Assembly (NCBI RefSeq): GCF_000523235.1
Contig: NZ_CP006850.1
Coordinates: 3,224,001-3,288,000 of the forward strand
Origin: Nocardia nova SH22a
Lineage (GTDB): Bacteria > Actinomycetota > Actinomycetes > Mycobacteriales > Mycobacteriaceae
Direction of reading: 5' to 3'
Length of the DNA: 64,000 nt
A program made the translations under genes and the position numbers. The notes beneath the pieces were generated by a model, which saw nothing but the letters and a program-made list of their open reading frames with translations, made no database searches and was not told the origin of the DNA. Positions 18,033 to 27,242 of the stretch are shown piece after piece; the stretch's first letter is position 1, and each line of letters begins with the position of its first letter.

Positions 18033-19985
18033 ATGACAGCCCCCGATCGCTATTCCTACGGTCCCTACCACGACGGCCCCGATCCGCTGGCGCCGCCGCT
18101 GGATCTGCGCGATGCGCTCGACCGGATCGGCCACGACGTGATGGAGGGCAGCTCACCGCGCAACGCGCTCGAGGAGCTGCTGCGCCGCGGCACCGGCCGC
18201 ACCCCGGGTCTGGACGAACTGACCCGGCGGCTGTGGCAGCGCCGCGCCGAGATCACCCGCCGGCATCGGCTCGACGGCACTCTGCAGCAGGTGCGCGAAC
18301 TGCTCGACGAGGCACTGCAGGCCGAACGCACGGCCCTGTTCCCCGATCCCTCCGACGACGCCCGCTTCGCCGAGGCGCAACTCGACGCGCTGCCGTCGAG
18401 TACGGCGGGCGCGGTCACCGAACTCGCCGACTACCAGTGGCGTTCGCCGACCGGCCGGGACAACTACGAACGCATCCGCGATCTGCTCGGCCGGGAACTG
18501 CTCGACTCCCGCTTCCAGGGCATGAAGCAGGCCCTCGAGAACGCGACACCGCAGGATGTGGAACGCATCCGGCGGATGATGGCCGATCTCAACGAACTGC
18601 TCGCAGCCCACGCCCGGGGCGAGGACACCACCGCGCAATTCGACGAGTTCATGGCCGAACACGGCGAGTTCTTTCCCGAAAACCCGCGCGACACAGAGGA
18701 ATTGATCGACATCCTCGCCGCCCGCGCGGCCGCCGCCCAGCGCATGATGAACTCGCTGACCCCCGAACAGCAGGCCGAGCTGAGCGAACTGGTCGGCCAG
18801 GCGTTCGGCGATTCGCGCATCGCCGAACAGGTGTCGGCGCTCGACGCGAATCTGCGCGCCCTGCGTCCCGGCGAGGACTGGGAATCCGGGCAGCGCTTCC
18901 GCGGCGAGGATCCGATGGGGATGGGCGAGGGCGCCCAGGCCATGCAGGATCTGGCCGAATTGGACGCGCTCGCCGAACAACTCGGCCAGTCCTATCCGGG
19001 CGCCCGGCTCGAGGACATCGACCTCGACGCCCTGGCCCGCCAGCTCGGTGAGGAGGCGACCGTCGATGCCGCCCGGCTGGCCGAACTCGAACGCGAACTG
19101 CGCCGCCAGGGCCTGTTCGAACGCGCACCCGACGGCTCACTCCGCCTGACGCCCAAGGCATTACGCCGCCTCGGCGAGGTGGCGCTGCGCGATGTGATCG
19201 GCCGGTTGCGCACCCATCGCGGCCAGCGCGGCAACACCGTGGCCGGTGCGGCGGGGGAACCCACGGGGTCGAGCAGGCCGTGGCAGTTCGGTGACACCGA
19301 ACCCTGGGACGTCTCGCGCACGGTCCGCAACGCCGTGCTGCGATCGGCGTCGGCGGGCAGCCCCCGGGTATCGCTGGCGGTATCGGATGTGGAGATCGCC
19401 GAAACCGATCAGCGCTCCCGCGCGGCGGTGGCGCTGTGCGTCGACACCTCCTGGTCGATGGTGCAGGACGGCCGCTGGCTGCCGATGAAACGCACCGCCC
19501 TGGCGCTGCAGCAACTGATCAGCACCAGGTATCGCGCCGACGCGCTCGAGGTGATCACCTTCGGCCGCCACGCCACCACCGTCGACATCGGCGAGCTCAC
19601 CTCCCTGGAACCGGTCTGGGAGCAGGGCACCAATCTGCACCACGCCCTGCTGCTGGCGGCCCGGCACCTGCGCCGCCACCCCGACGCGGTGCCGGTGGTC
19701 CTGGTGGTCACCGACGGTGAGCCGACCGCCCATCTGGAACCGGACGGCAGCTCCTACTTCAACTGGCCACCCGAGACCCGCACCCTCGCGGTGACTCTGG
19801 CCCAGGTCGACGCCCTCGCGAAACTCGGTGCCTCCGTATCGGTTTTCGTCCTGGGCGAGAACCCGCGCCTGGCCGCGTTCGTCGACATCATGGCCCGCCG
19901 CAGCGGCGGCCGCGTGATCGCACCCGATCTCGACGGCCTCGGCGCGGCGGTGGTGTCGGACTATCTGAGCGGGCGGCGGCGCTAG
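18033..19985 (+). CDS. VWA-domain protein paired with MoxR-type ATPase
   Basis: A 650-aa protein. The first 440 residues are acidic and helical, rich in E and L and probably coiled. A von Willebrand A domain follows, with the metal-site motif CVDTSWSM (DxSxS variant DTSWS) near residue 470 and a later VVTDGEPT. It resembles mycobacterial Rv0959. It lies in an operon with the AAA+ gene and is the first of three AAA+/VWA pairs in this window. Confidence 0.87.
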   Translation: MTAPDRYSYGPYHDGPDPLAPPLDLRDALDRIGHDVMEGSSPRNALEELLRRGTGRTPGLDELTRRLWQRRAEITRRHRLDGTLQQVRELLDEALQAERTALFPDPSDDARFAEAQLDALPSSTAGAVTELADYQWRSPTGRDNYERIRDLLGRELLDSRFQGMKQALENATPQDVERIRRMMADLNELLAAHARGEDTTAQFDEFMAEHGEFFPENPRDTEELIDILAARAAAAQRMMNSLTPEQQAELSELVGQAFGDSRIAEQVSALDANLRALRPGEDWESGQRFRGEDPMGMGEGAQAMQDLAELDALAEQLGQSYPGARLEDIDLDALARQLGEEATVDAARLAELERELRRQGLFERAPDGSLRLTPKALRRLGEVALRDVIGRLRTHRGQRGNTVAGAAGEPTGSSRPWQFGDTEPWDVSRTVRNAVLRSASAGSPRVSLAVSDVEIAETDQRSRAAVALCVDTSWSMVQDGRWLPMKRTALALQQLISTRYRADALEVITFGRHATTVDIGELTSLEPVWEQGTNLHHALLLAARHLRRHPDAVPVVLVVTDGEPTAHLEPDGSSYFNWPPETRTLAVTLAQVDALAKLGASVSVFVLGENPRLAAFVDIMARRSGGRVIAPDLDGLGAAVVSDYLSGRRR

Positions 19986-19992
19986 CGGCCGT

Positions 19993-20928
19993 TCACAATG
20001 CCTTGATGCCGAGCCGTTCGCAGACGGCGAAGACCTCCTCGAAGATCGATCCGGGGACCGTGAACGGCTCGGCCGCGACGATGTCCGGTAGATGAGCCGC
20101 GATGTCGTCGGCGGTCGGTTCACTGCCGCGGTCCGCGAGCCAGCCGTCGCCGAGGCCGACGAAGACGCGGGCGTAGCGCCCGGCGCAGGCGGAGATGTTG
20201 TGGTGGGTCAGCTCGCAGCTGTCGCTCGCCAGGAAGATCACGAGCGGGACCACCAGCTCCGGGCGGATGACCTCGAGGAATCCGAGCTTCTCCAGAACCT
20301 CGGGGTCACCCACGGTTTCGGTCACCATCCGCGAGAAGCCGAACGGCAGCACGGTATTCGAGCGGATTCCGTGCGGAGCTCCCTCGATGGCGATCACGTT
20401 GGACAGGCCGACGAGCCCGGCCTTCGCGGCCGCGTAGTGCGCTTCGAGCGGCTGGCCGAACAGTCCGCCGGACGAGGAGGCGAAGACCAATCGGCCGTAC
20501 TGCTGGTCCTTCATCACCCGGTAGGCGGCGCGCGCGAGGTAGAAACCGCCGTCGAGATGGACCGCGCGCATCTGCTGCCACTGCGCCGATGTCAGGTCCT
20601 CGAACGGCACGCTGGTGAAGATGCCCGCATTGCTGATCACGGTGTCGAGCCGGCCGAACCGCTCCAGGGCGGTGGTGACGATCGCCTGTGCGCCTTCGGG
20701 TTCGGCGACCGAATCGTAGGAGGCGGCGGCGGTACCACCGGCCGCTTCGATCTCCGCGACGACACCGTCCGCGACACCGGTGTCGGCGCCGTCGCCGTGC
20801 ATGGACCCGCCGAGATCGTTGACCACGACCGAGGCGCCGAGTTCGGCGAGGGTGAGCGCGTACAGGCGTCCCAGTCCGCGCCCGGCGCCGGTGACGACCG
20901 CGACCCGGCCACTGAAATCGATCGTCAC
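19993..20928 (-). CDS. short-chain dehydrogenase, MFE-type, last gene of mce operon
   Basis: A 311-aa SDR with TGAGRGLGR cofactor motif, NDLGGSM after the second strand, NAGI and a Y-x3-K active site (HYAAAKAG). The NDLGG phrase and length recall the dehydrogenase domain of multifunctional beta-oxidation enzymes that act on 3-hydroxyacyl-CoA. Its start overlaps the stop of the Mce-associated gene by four bases (ATGA), so it is transcribed with the mce operon. This hints that the imported lipid enters a beta-oxidation-like route. Confidence 0.82.
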   Translation of the reverse strand: MTIDFSGRVAVVTGAGRGLGRLYALTLAELGASVVVNDLGGSMHGDGADTGVADGVVAEIEAAGGTAAASYDSVAEPEGAQAIVTTALERFGRLDTVISNAGIFTSVPFEDLTSAQWQQMRAVHLDGGFYLARAAYRVMKDQQYGRLVFASSSGGLFGQPLEAHYAAAKAGLVGLSNVIAIEGAPHGIRSNTVLPFGFSRMVTETVGDPEVLEKLGFLEVIRPELVVPLVIFLASDSCELTHHNISACAGRYARVFVGLGDGWLADRGSEPTADDIAAHLPDIVAAEPFTVPGSIFEEVFAVCERLGIKAL

Positions 20929-21647
20929 GGCAGTGTCACCTCACTCGCGAGCCAGCGGTCACCGACGAGTTCCATCGTCATCTGCACCCGGCTGCGGTCC
21001 ACCCGGGCGTCCGGTGCGGCGGAGTTCGTCACGGTCTGGTCGACGAACAGCAGCACTTCGACCTTCGAGGTGGTCGCCGACTTCACCGCGGCGTCGAGCA
21101 CGGTGCCCTTGCCGGTGGCCTTGTTGTCCAGCAGCAGCTGGCGCAGTCGTCCGCTGGATCGGCTGTACATGTCCTTGAAGTCGCCCGTGGCGCCGTCCAA
21201 TACGGCCTTGAAGTTGCCGTCGAGATTGCCGGAGTCGACGGTGGTGAGGGTCAGCGCGTACGCGCGCGCGGCGGCCAGGGCGGCATCGGAGGCCGACTGT
21301 ATCTCGTTGCGCTGGTGCAGCTTCCAGCCGAACACGGTGGACAGCACGATCGCCGCGACGGCGATCACGAGGACCGCGCCCGTGGCGATACGGCGCAGGA
21401 CCGTGCGCATGGCGAGAAAGCGGAGGACCAAGGTCATGGCGACAAGGCGGACGACCTTGCCCATTCCGGTCCGGGCCTCGCCGGAGGTGTCCGGAGTGGT
21501 CCCCTCGGCCTCGCCGGGGGTGTTCGGCGAGGCGATCTCCTCGGCCTCGTCCGAGGTGCCCGGCGGTGCCGCCCCTCCGGCCTCAAGCGCGGGATGCTCC
21601 TCGACGGTTTCGGCGAGTTCGGAGTTGTCGACTGTGGATCGAGCCAT
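20925..21647 (-). CDS. Mce-associated membrane protein
   Basis: A 240-aa protein: an acidic N-terminal cytoplasmic tail of about 60 residues, one membrane segment (residues about 87-110), then an extracytoplasmic domain of the kind encoded just after mceF in mycolata. It has an AAGGAG ribosome site and follows mceF by 9 bases. These proteins are thought to stabilise Mce complexes. Confidence 0.85.
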   Translation of the reverse strand: MARSTVDNSELAETVEEHPALEAGGAAPPGTSDEAEEIASPNTPGEAEGTTPDTSGEARTGMGKVVRLVAMTLVLRFLAMRTVLRRIATGAVLVIAVAAIVLSTVFGWKLHQRNEIQSASDAALAAARAYALTLTTVDSGNLDGNFKAVLDGATGDFKDMYSRSSGRLRQLLLDNKATGKGTVLDAAVKSATTSKVEVLLFVDQTVTNSAAPDARVDRSRVQMTMELVGDRWLASEVTLP

Positions 21648-21656
21648 GGGTGCTCC

Positions 21657-22949
21657 TTACTTCGGTGGATCGGTGGGCGGCGGGCCGCCGTAGGTGAGGG
21701 GGAAGGATTGCGGGCCGATCGGGGTCGGCGACGCCTGTGCCTGCTCCCGGCCGGGCGGCGCCACCGCCGGATCGCGCTCACCCGGCGGCCGGGGAGCGTT
21801 GCGCGCGCCGCGGATGAGGACCGAGGGATCGTTGTCCGGGCACGACGTGTACAGGTATGGCAGCGGCAGATCGGGACGAGACGGCTGTCGGCGCGGATGG
21901 TCGAAATCGCAGGTGGGTCGCGGATACAGACTCACGATTCCCCAGATCCCGCCGTCGTGGATGGCCTCGTCGGCGAGCGCTCCCAGGGTGGATCCGGCCC
22001 GGCCCCGCGGGAAGAAGAACTCCTGGAACGCCGGAATCCGGACGTAGGCCATCTGTCCGACGGTGAGCAGGTTGCCGAGCAACTGCACCATGGTCGGGGA
22101 GTTGTCGGCGATGACGGCGTCGATCGTCGTCAGCATCGCCGGGGTGGCGCCGACCAGTGTGCGGAAACCGTCGTTCATCCCGGCCGCACCGCGCATCACC
22201 GAATCGGTGTCGGTGGCGACCTCGCGTAGGCCGGGCCCGGCGTCCGCGACGGTGGTCAGCACGGTGCGGCTGTCGCGCAGCAGGCTCACCGTCTGCGGCA
22301 GCACCGAATCCAGCGTCGAGATCAGGAAGGTGCCGCCGTCGATGATCTCACCGAGTTTGCGCGGTCCCTCCGGCCCCACGCCCAGTTCCCCGATGATTCC
22401 CGCCAGCCGAGCCGGATCTATCTGTGCCAGCGTGCCTTCCATGGAGGTCAGGGTCTTCCACAGCGGTGCCGGGGTGGAGGTGTTCGCGACCGGTATCACC
22501 GCGCCGTCGGCCAGATAGGGACCGCCGTCGCGGTCGGGCTCGAAGTCCAGATACTGCTCACCGGCCATGGACAGGGTCTTCACAGCGACGTGCCCGCCCG
22601 CGGGGATCCGGGTTCCGGCATCGAATGTCGCGGTCGCGACGAGTCCGTCACGGGTGATGTCGACCGCGGCGACATGTCCGATGGGCACACCGCGCAACGC
22701 GACGTTCTGCCCGGGCAGCAGCCCGCCGGAGTCGGCGAGTTGGACCCGTACCGTGGTGGTCGCGGCGGTGGGATCGACACCCAGGGCGCCGAAGATCATG
22801 TACGTCAGGCCCAGGACGAGGGTGAGTGCGAGACCGATCGTGGACACCGCCAGCCGCCGCCGCGTCGCGAATTCGGCCGCGGCGAGCAGGATTCGGCAGA
22901 CCGGTTCGATCAGCCGGGCACGGCCGGACCGGTGGACGCGCGCGGTCAC
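21657..22949 (-). CDS. mceF: MCE-family protein MceF
   Basis: GTG start at 22949, overlapping the mceE stop by four bases; 430 aa. One N-terminal membrane segment (LAVSTIGLALTLVLGLTYMIFG) is followed by the MCE domain (ADSGGLLPGQNVALRGVPIG, YLDFEP), a long helical region, and a proline-rich C-terminal tail. It is the sixth MCE protein of the operon and should form part of the hexameric tunnel that carries lipid across the periplasm. Confidence 0.9.
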   Translation of the reverse strand: MTARVHRSGRARLIEPVCRILLAAAEFATRRRLAVSTIGLALTLVLGLTYMIFGALGVDPTAATTTVRVQLADSGGLLPGQNVALRGVPIGHVAAVDITRDGLVATATFDAGTRIPAGGHVAVKTLSMAGEQYLDFEPDRDGGPYLADGAVIPVANTSTPAPLWKTLTSMEGTLAQIDPARLAGIIGELGVGPEGPRKLGEIIDGGTFLISTLDSVLPQTVSLLRDSRTVLTTVADAGPGLREVATDTDSVMRGAAGMNDGFRTLVGATPAMLTTIDAVIADNSPTMVQLLGNLLTVGQMAYVRIPAFQEFFFPRGRAGSTLGALADEAIHDGGIWGIVSLYPRPTCDFDHPRRQPSRPDLPLPYLYTSCPDNDPSVLIRGARNAPRPPGERDPAVAPPGREQAQASPTPIGPQSFPLTYGGPPPTDPPK

Positions 22950-24052
22950 CGCCCGGTCCCCGTGATGTGGTCGCGGAGTTCGAGCAGGGTGTAGGTGAGA
23001 CTTCCGACGAATGCCTGCCAGTCCGACCCGTCGGGCAGGTGACTGCCGGTCGTGTCGCCGGGATGCGCCGGATCGGGCAGGGCGCCGACGGCGAGATCGG
23101 ACCATTCGGCGTCGGCATGGGCCGCGGCGCCGTTGGTGGTCCTGGTGACCGGGCCGATCACCTGGTTGAGGGTGGCCAGACTGGCGTCGGGACTCGTGGC
23201 CGCCGCGTTGAGCTGCCGTGAGATCTCGTTGATGTTCGTGATGATGCCGGAGGCTTCGGTGCCGTTGATCGCGGGCAGTTTCTCCAGTTCGGCACTGATC
23301 GCGTCGATCCGGCGCACGAGTGCCAGCGCCTGCTGGGCATTGCCGGAGACGGTGGCCAGGGCGGGACCGGTGGCGTCGATGAACTCGTCGAGCGTGTTCT
23401 GCTGGGCCGACAGCACACCGAGGAGCCGATTCGTCCGGTCCATCGCGACGCGGATGTCGTCGGATCGGGCCGACAGCGCCCCCACCAGCCGGTTGGTGTC
23501 GGCGATCAGGTCGGCGACCTTGTCACCGCGATCGCCGACGGCCCGGCCCAGTCCGTTCGCGATGGCGGCGAGATTGCGGACCGCGCCCCCGTTGACCAGC
23601 AGCGAGGCCGTGGTCAGCACCTCTTCGATGGTGGCGGCGGCCGAGGTGGACCGCACGGGAATGCTGTCGCCGTCGCGCATCGGCGGGGTCGCGGGGGTGC
23701 TGTCCGGTGGCGGAGTCAGCGAGACGAAGACATCGCCGAGTGGTGTGGCCGTGCGCAATTCGGCGCGGGTGCCGACCGGCAGTCGGACATTGTCCTGGAT
23801 CCGCAGGCTCACCTCGGCGGTGAAGTCGCGGACCGCCATCCGCGAGACCTCGCCCACGTCGGCGCCGCCGAGCCGGACCTTCGCCTTGGCGGGCAGATTG
23901 AGAGCGTTGGCGAAACTCGCGTGAACGGTATAGGACCGGTCACCCACGCCCGGGGCGGGCAGTGGCAGGCGGTCGAGTTCGACACCGCACCCGGTGGCGG
24001 TGAACACGACGGCGGCGGCGACCAGTCCTGCGGCGGTTCGGAGGGTTCTCAT
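22946..24052 (-). CDS. mceE: MCE-family lipoprotein MceE
   Basis: 368 aa from ATG 24052, overlapping the mceD stop (ATGA). The signal ends in a lipobox (TATGC) near residue 23, as expected for the MceE/LprK position. The MCE domain follows (ANALNLPAKAKVRLGGADVG), then a long helical region. It is the lipid-anchored subunit of the predicted Mce complex. Confidence 0.9.
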   Translation of the reverse strand: MRTLRTAAGLVAAAVVFTATGCGVELDRLPLPAPGVGDRSYTVHASFANALNLPAKAKVRLGGADVGEVSRMAVRDFTAEVSLRIQDNVRLPVGTRAELRTATPLGDVFVSLTPPPDSTPATPPMRDGDSIPVRSTSAAATIEEVLTTASLLVNGGAVRNLAAIANGLGRAVGDRGDKVADLIADTNRLVGALSARSDDIRVAMDRTNRLLGVLSAQQNTLDEFIDATGPALATVSGNAQQALALVRRIDAISAELEKLPAINGTEASGIITNINEISRQLNAAATSPDASLATLNQVIGPVTRTTNGAAAHADAEWSDLAVGALPDPAHPGDTTGSHLPDGSDWQAFVGSLTYTLLELRDHITGTGR

Positions 24053-25149
24053 TTCGGCAGCCTCGCAATTCCCGTGAGCATCCCGGCGATACCGAAGTCG
24101 GGTCCGAAATCCTGCAATGTTCCGGTGGCGCAGCCCAACTGGCGCATGCCGAGCAGGTTGCAGACCTCCTTGGCCAGCTGGCTGTCGAAGACGATCTTCT
24201 CCAGCAGCGGATGGGCGCGCACCCCGTGATGCTGGAAATCCACTGCGGCATAGGCATTGTCGAGTAGCAGCGGGCTCAGATCGATGAATTCGGCGAGCTG
24301 GTCGCGATAGTCGGCCAACGACCGCAGCAGGACCGCGGAATCGCCGACGGTGGATCGGATCACCGGCCGGTCCGTGGTGAGCAGTTCGGTGGCCTGCCGG
24401 ACGAGGTCGTTGATCTGGGTGCCGGTGGTTCCGGTGCCGAGATCGAGGTCGGCGAGCAGGTCGGTCATCTGCCGCGCGGCGCCGTCGAACTGCCGGATCT
24501 CCTGGTCGTGCTGGGCGGCGGCGCCCATCAGCCGGGACAGTTGATCGACGATCTCGGTGAGTGTGTTGCGGGTTTCGGCGCCACCGTCGTCGCCCAGACG
24601 CAGTGCGCGCGAGAGCGTGTCGAGTGCGGTCTTCATATCGGGCCCGTTCGCCGAGGTGGCCGCGGCGGCGTCGAGCAGGTGGGCGACCGGGCCGTCGCCG
24701 GGCCGGTCGCCCTGGAGCTGTCCCGACATCCGGTCCGCGACACCGAGCAGTTTGTCGAACTCGACGGGGGTCCGGGTGTGGTCGAGTCCCAGCCGCGCGC
24801 GATCGGGCAGACGGGGACCACCGCGGTAGACGGGGGTGAATTCCACGTGCCGGTCGGTGAGCACCGAGGTGGACACCGTGACGGCCGTGGCGTCGGCCGG
24901 AATCGGCACCGACGCGTCGAGGTCCATGGTCACCTCGACCTGTGTTCCGCGCGGGTCGATGTGGGTGACCTTGCCGATCGGCATGCCCAGGACGGCCACC
25001 GCGTTGCCGACGTACAGACCGGCGCCGCTGTCGAATGCCGCTGTGACGGTGTGGGTTCGGTGGGTCAGCGCGGCCGGGCCGCCGGAACAACCGGCGATCG
25101 CGCCGAGCAGCAGCGCGAGCCCGAGTTTGACGATGGCGGAAGGTCTCAT
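24049..25149 (-). CDS. mceD: MCE-family protein MceD, with lipobox
   Basis: 366 aa from ATG 25149, overlapping the mceC stop by four bases. The N-terminus has a hydrophobic run and a lipobox-like GAIAGCSGG, so this subunit also looks like a lipoprotein. In the best-known mycobacterial operons only the E subunit is lipidated. The MCE domain (SGAGLYVGNAVAVLGMPIG, HVEFTPVY) and the helical region are intact. Confidence 0.88.
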   Translation of the reverse strand: MRPSAIVKLGLALLLGAIAGCSGGPAALTHRTHTVTAAFDSGAGLYVGNAVAVLGMPIGKVTHIDPRGTQVEVTMDLDASVPIPADATAVTVSTSVLTDRHVEFTPVYRGGPRLPDRARLGLDHTRTPVEFDKLLGVADRMSGQLQGDRPGDGPVAHLLDAAAATSANGPDMKTALDTLSRALRLGDDGGAETRNTLTEIVDQLSRLMGAAAQHDQEIRQFDGAARQMTDLLADLDLGTGTTGTQINDLVRQATELLTTDRPVIRSTVGDSAVLLRSLADYRDQLAEFIDLSPLLLDNAYAAVDFQHHGVRAHPLLEKIVFDSQLAKEVCNLLGMRQLGCATGTLQDFGPDFGIAGMLTGIARLPK

Positions 25150-26201
25150 TTGCAGTCCTGGAGGTACGGCGGCAGCTGCAGCTGCCCGGCCCGGCCGCTG
25201 AGCGCGCACATGAACGAGTCGATCAGCGGCCCGGCGGTGTCGTTGACGTCGAGTTCGTTACCGGTGCCGGTGGCGTTGGTGAAATTGCGGACCGGGACCG
25301 GAAGTATCTGCAGGAAGTTGCGGATCAGATCGTCGTGTTTCGACAGACTGCCCAGGAAGCCGTCCAGACCGGACAGCATCCGGTCCAGCTCCGGCCGGTC
25401 GTCCACGGTCAGTGCGCGCAGCTGGGTGACCAGTCGCGTGGTGGCGGTCATCAGCGTCTCGATCGCATCGCGGCGAGTGATGATCTGTTGCATCAGATCT
25501 CGGCCCTGGCCGACGATCGTCGCCAGGGTGGCCTGCTGCCGGGTGACGACGGTCGTCAGCTGCCGGGTTCCGGTCAGCAGCGACCCGAGCTGGTCACGAT
25601 GCTCACCGAGGATGCCCGCCAGCGTCTGGATGTTGTGCAACATGTCCGGCAGCACACCGGGCACATCCCGCAATTGTGCGGCGAGGGTGTCCAGGGACGT
25701 TCCCAGCCGCCCGGCGTCGAGCTGGTCGAAGCTGACCGTCGCGTCCTGCAGGGCCTGTTGCAGATCGTAGGGAACCGTGGTCTGCGCCAGCGGAATTCGC
25801 TGGCGGGGCAGACCGCCGGGACCGGCCGGTTTCAGTTCGATGTAGCGGGAGCCGAGCAGCGTCGTCAGTTTGATCGCCGCCCGCGTATCGCGGCCCAGCC
25901 GCACCGAGTCGCGGATCCGCATCCCGACCACGACGCGATCACCGGCGAGGCGTTCTGCGGTGACGGTCCCGACCGGCACACCGGCGACGGTGATCGAATC
26001 CCCGGTGCGGATCCCGGCCGCCTGCGCGAACTCGGCATCGTAGCGGCGGTCGCCGGGGCTCCACGAGTTGATCGCGACCACGATGCCCAGCACCAGCGCG
26101 AGCACCGTCAGCGCCGCGATGCCCAGCGAACTCTTGCGATGATCTTCGAGGGGGCGGCGCAGTACGGTGCGCGCGGCGCGGAAACGGTTGCGGAACTGCA
26201 T
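25146..26201 (-). CDS. mceC: MCE-family protein MceC
   Basis: 351 aa. A single membrane segment (SLGIAALTVLALVLGIVVAI) is followed by the MCE domain (AAGIRTGDSITVAGVPVG, SRYIELKP) and coiled helices. It follows mceB by 3 bases and overlaps mceD. Third MCE subunit of the operon. Confidence 0.9.
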   Translation of the reverse strand: MQFRNRFRAARTVLRRPLEDHRKSSLGIAALTVLALVLGIVVAINSWSPGDRRYDAEFAQAAGIRTGDSITVAGVPVGTVTAERLAGDRVVVGMRIRDSVRLGRDTRAAIKLTTLLGSRYIELKPAGPGGLPRQRIPLAQTTVPYDLQQALQDATVSFDQLDAGRLGTSLDTLAAQLRDVPGVLPDMLHNIQTLAGILGEHRDQLGSLLTGTRQLTTVVTRQQATLATIVGQGRDLMQQIITRRDAIETLMTATTRLVTQLRALTVDDRPELDRMLSGLDGFLGSLSKHDDLIRNFLQILPVPVRNFTNATGTGNELDVNDTAGPLIDSFMCALSGRAGQLQLPPYLQDCK

Positions 26202-26204
26202 ATC

Positions 26205-27242
26205 TCACCTGCACATCGCGGAGTGCTGCACGGTGCCGGACGGGGTGGCGGCCGCCACGATGGTCGAGACCACCGTGGACAGGGCCGGAACCAGCGTCAC
26301 GTCGAAGGTGCACGGATAGATGTCGAGGTAGGCCCCCTCCTGGGTGGTCCGGGCCAGGCCCTGGAACATCGGGGGCAGGTTGTAGCCGAGGTAGGCGAAG
26401 GCGTCCTTGTCGGCGTTGACGTGTGCGGTGAAACCGGGAGTGCGGTGCAGCATCTCGTCGAGCTGCGGCTGGGCGGTGTCCATGACGGCGCCCACCCGGC
26501 CGGTGAGCGTGGCGACCGAATCGAGGGTGCCGGTGAGTTCGTCGCGGTGGCGGGCGAGTCCGTCGATGAGCGTATGGGCCTGTGTCAGTACCGTTTGCAG
26601 GTTCTGGCTGTGGCTCGCCAGCCCCGTGACGACGGCGCCGAGATTGTCGATGATCGCGCCGAGAACCTGATCCGGACCGGCGACGGCCTGTGCCAGCGCG
26701 GCGGTCCGGGCGACGAGCGCGGCGAGTGAACCCTGATCGCCCTGCAGGGCTCTGATCAGCGCGGCGGTGAGGTTGTTGACCTGCTCGGTGTCCAGTCCGC
26801 CGAACAGTGGCTCGAATCCGTTCAGCAGGGCCGACAGGTCGAAGGAGGGTTCGGTGTGGTCGAGCGGAATCACGGCGCCGGGCCGCAGGGGCGCGGGATC
26901 GCCGGAATCCGACGGCGCGAGTCCGAGATAGCGCTGGCCCACGACGTTCTGGTAGGTGATCGCGGCCTTCGTCGTCCCGAACAGCCGCTGATCGGCCTGC
27001 ACCCGGAAGGTGACCCGCGCCTGGACCCCGTCGAGGTCGATCTCGTCGACGCGCCCGACCCGCACCCCCGCCATCCGGACGTCGTCGCCGGCGCGTAATC
27101 CGGACACATCGCTGAATATCGCCGAATACTTGTGCGTCGCACCGTCGACGCCGCGATCGAGGGTGGTGAAGGTGACCCACAGCAGTGCCATGGCGACCAC
27201 CAGGAATACGCTGAGGCCGAACAACGATCGCCGATAGGTCAT
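26205..27242 (-). CDS. mceB: MCE-family protein MceB
   Basis: 345 aa from the ATG at 27242, which overlaps the mceA stop (ATGA). It has an N-terminal membrane segment (LFGLSVFLVVAMALLWVTF), the MCE domain (VSGLRAGDDVRMAGVRVG, QRYLGLAP) and a helical C-terminal half. Confidence 0.9.
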   Translation of the reverse strand: MTYRRSLFGLSVFLVVAMALLWVTFTTLDRGVDGATHKYSAIFSDVSGLRAGDDVRMAGVRVGRVDEIDLDGVQARVTFRVQADQRLFGTTKAAITYQNVVGQRYLGLAPSDSGDPAPLRPGAVIPLDHTEPSFDLSALLNGFEPLFGGLDTEQVNNLTAALIRALQGDQGSLAALVARTAALAQAVAGPDQVLGAIIDNLGAVVTGLASHSQNLQTVLTQAHTLIDGLARHRDELTGTLDSVATLTGRVGAVMDTAQPQLDEMLHRTPGFTAHVNADKDAFAYLGYNLPPMFQGLARTTQEGAYLDIYPCTFDVTLVPALSTVVSTIVAAATPSGTVQHSAMCR

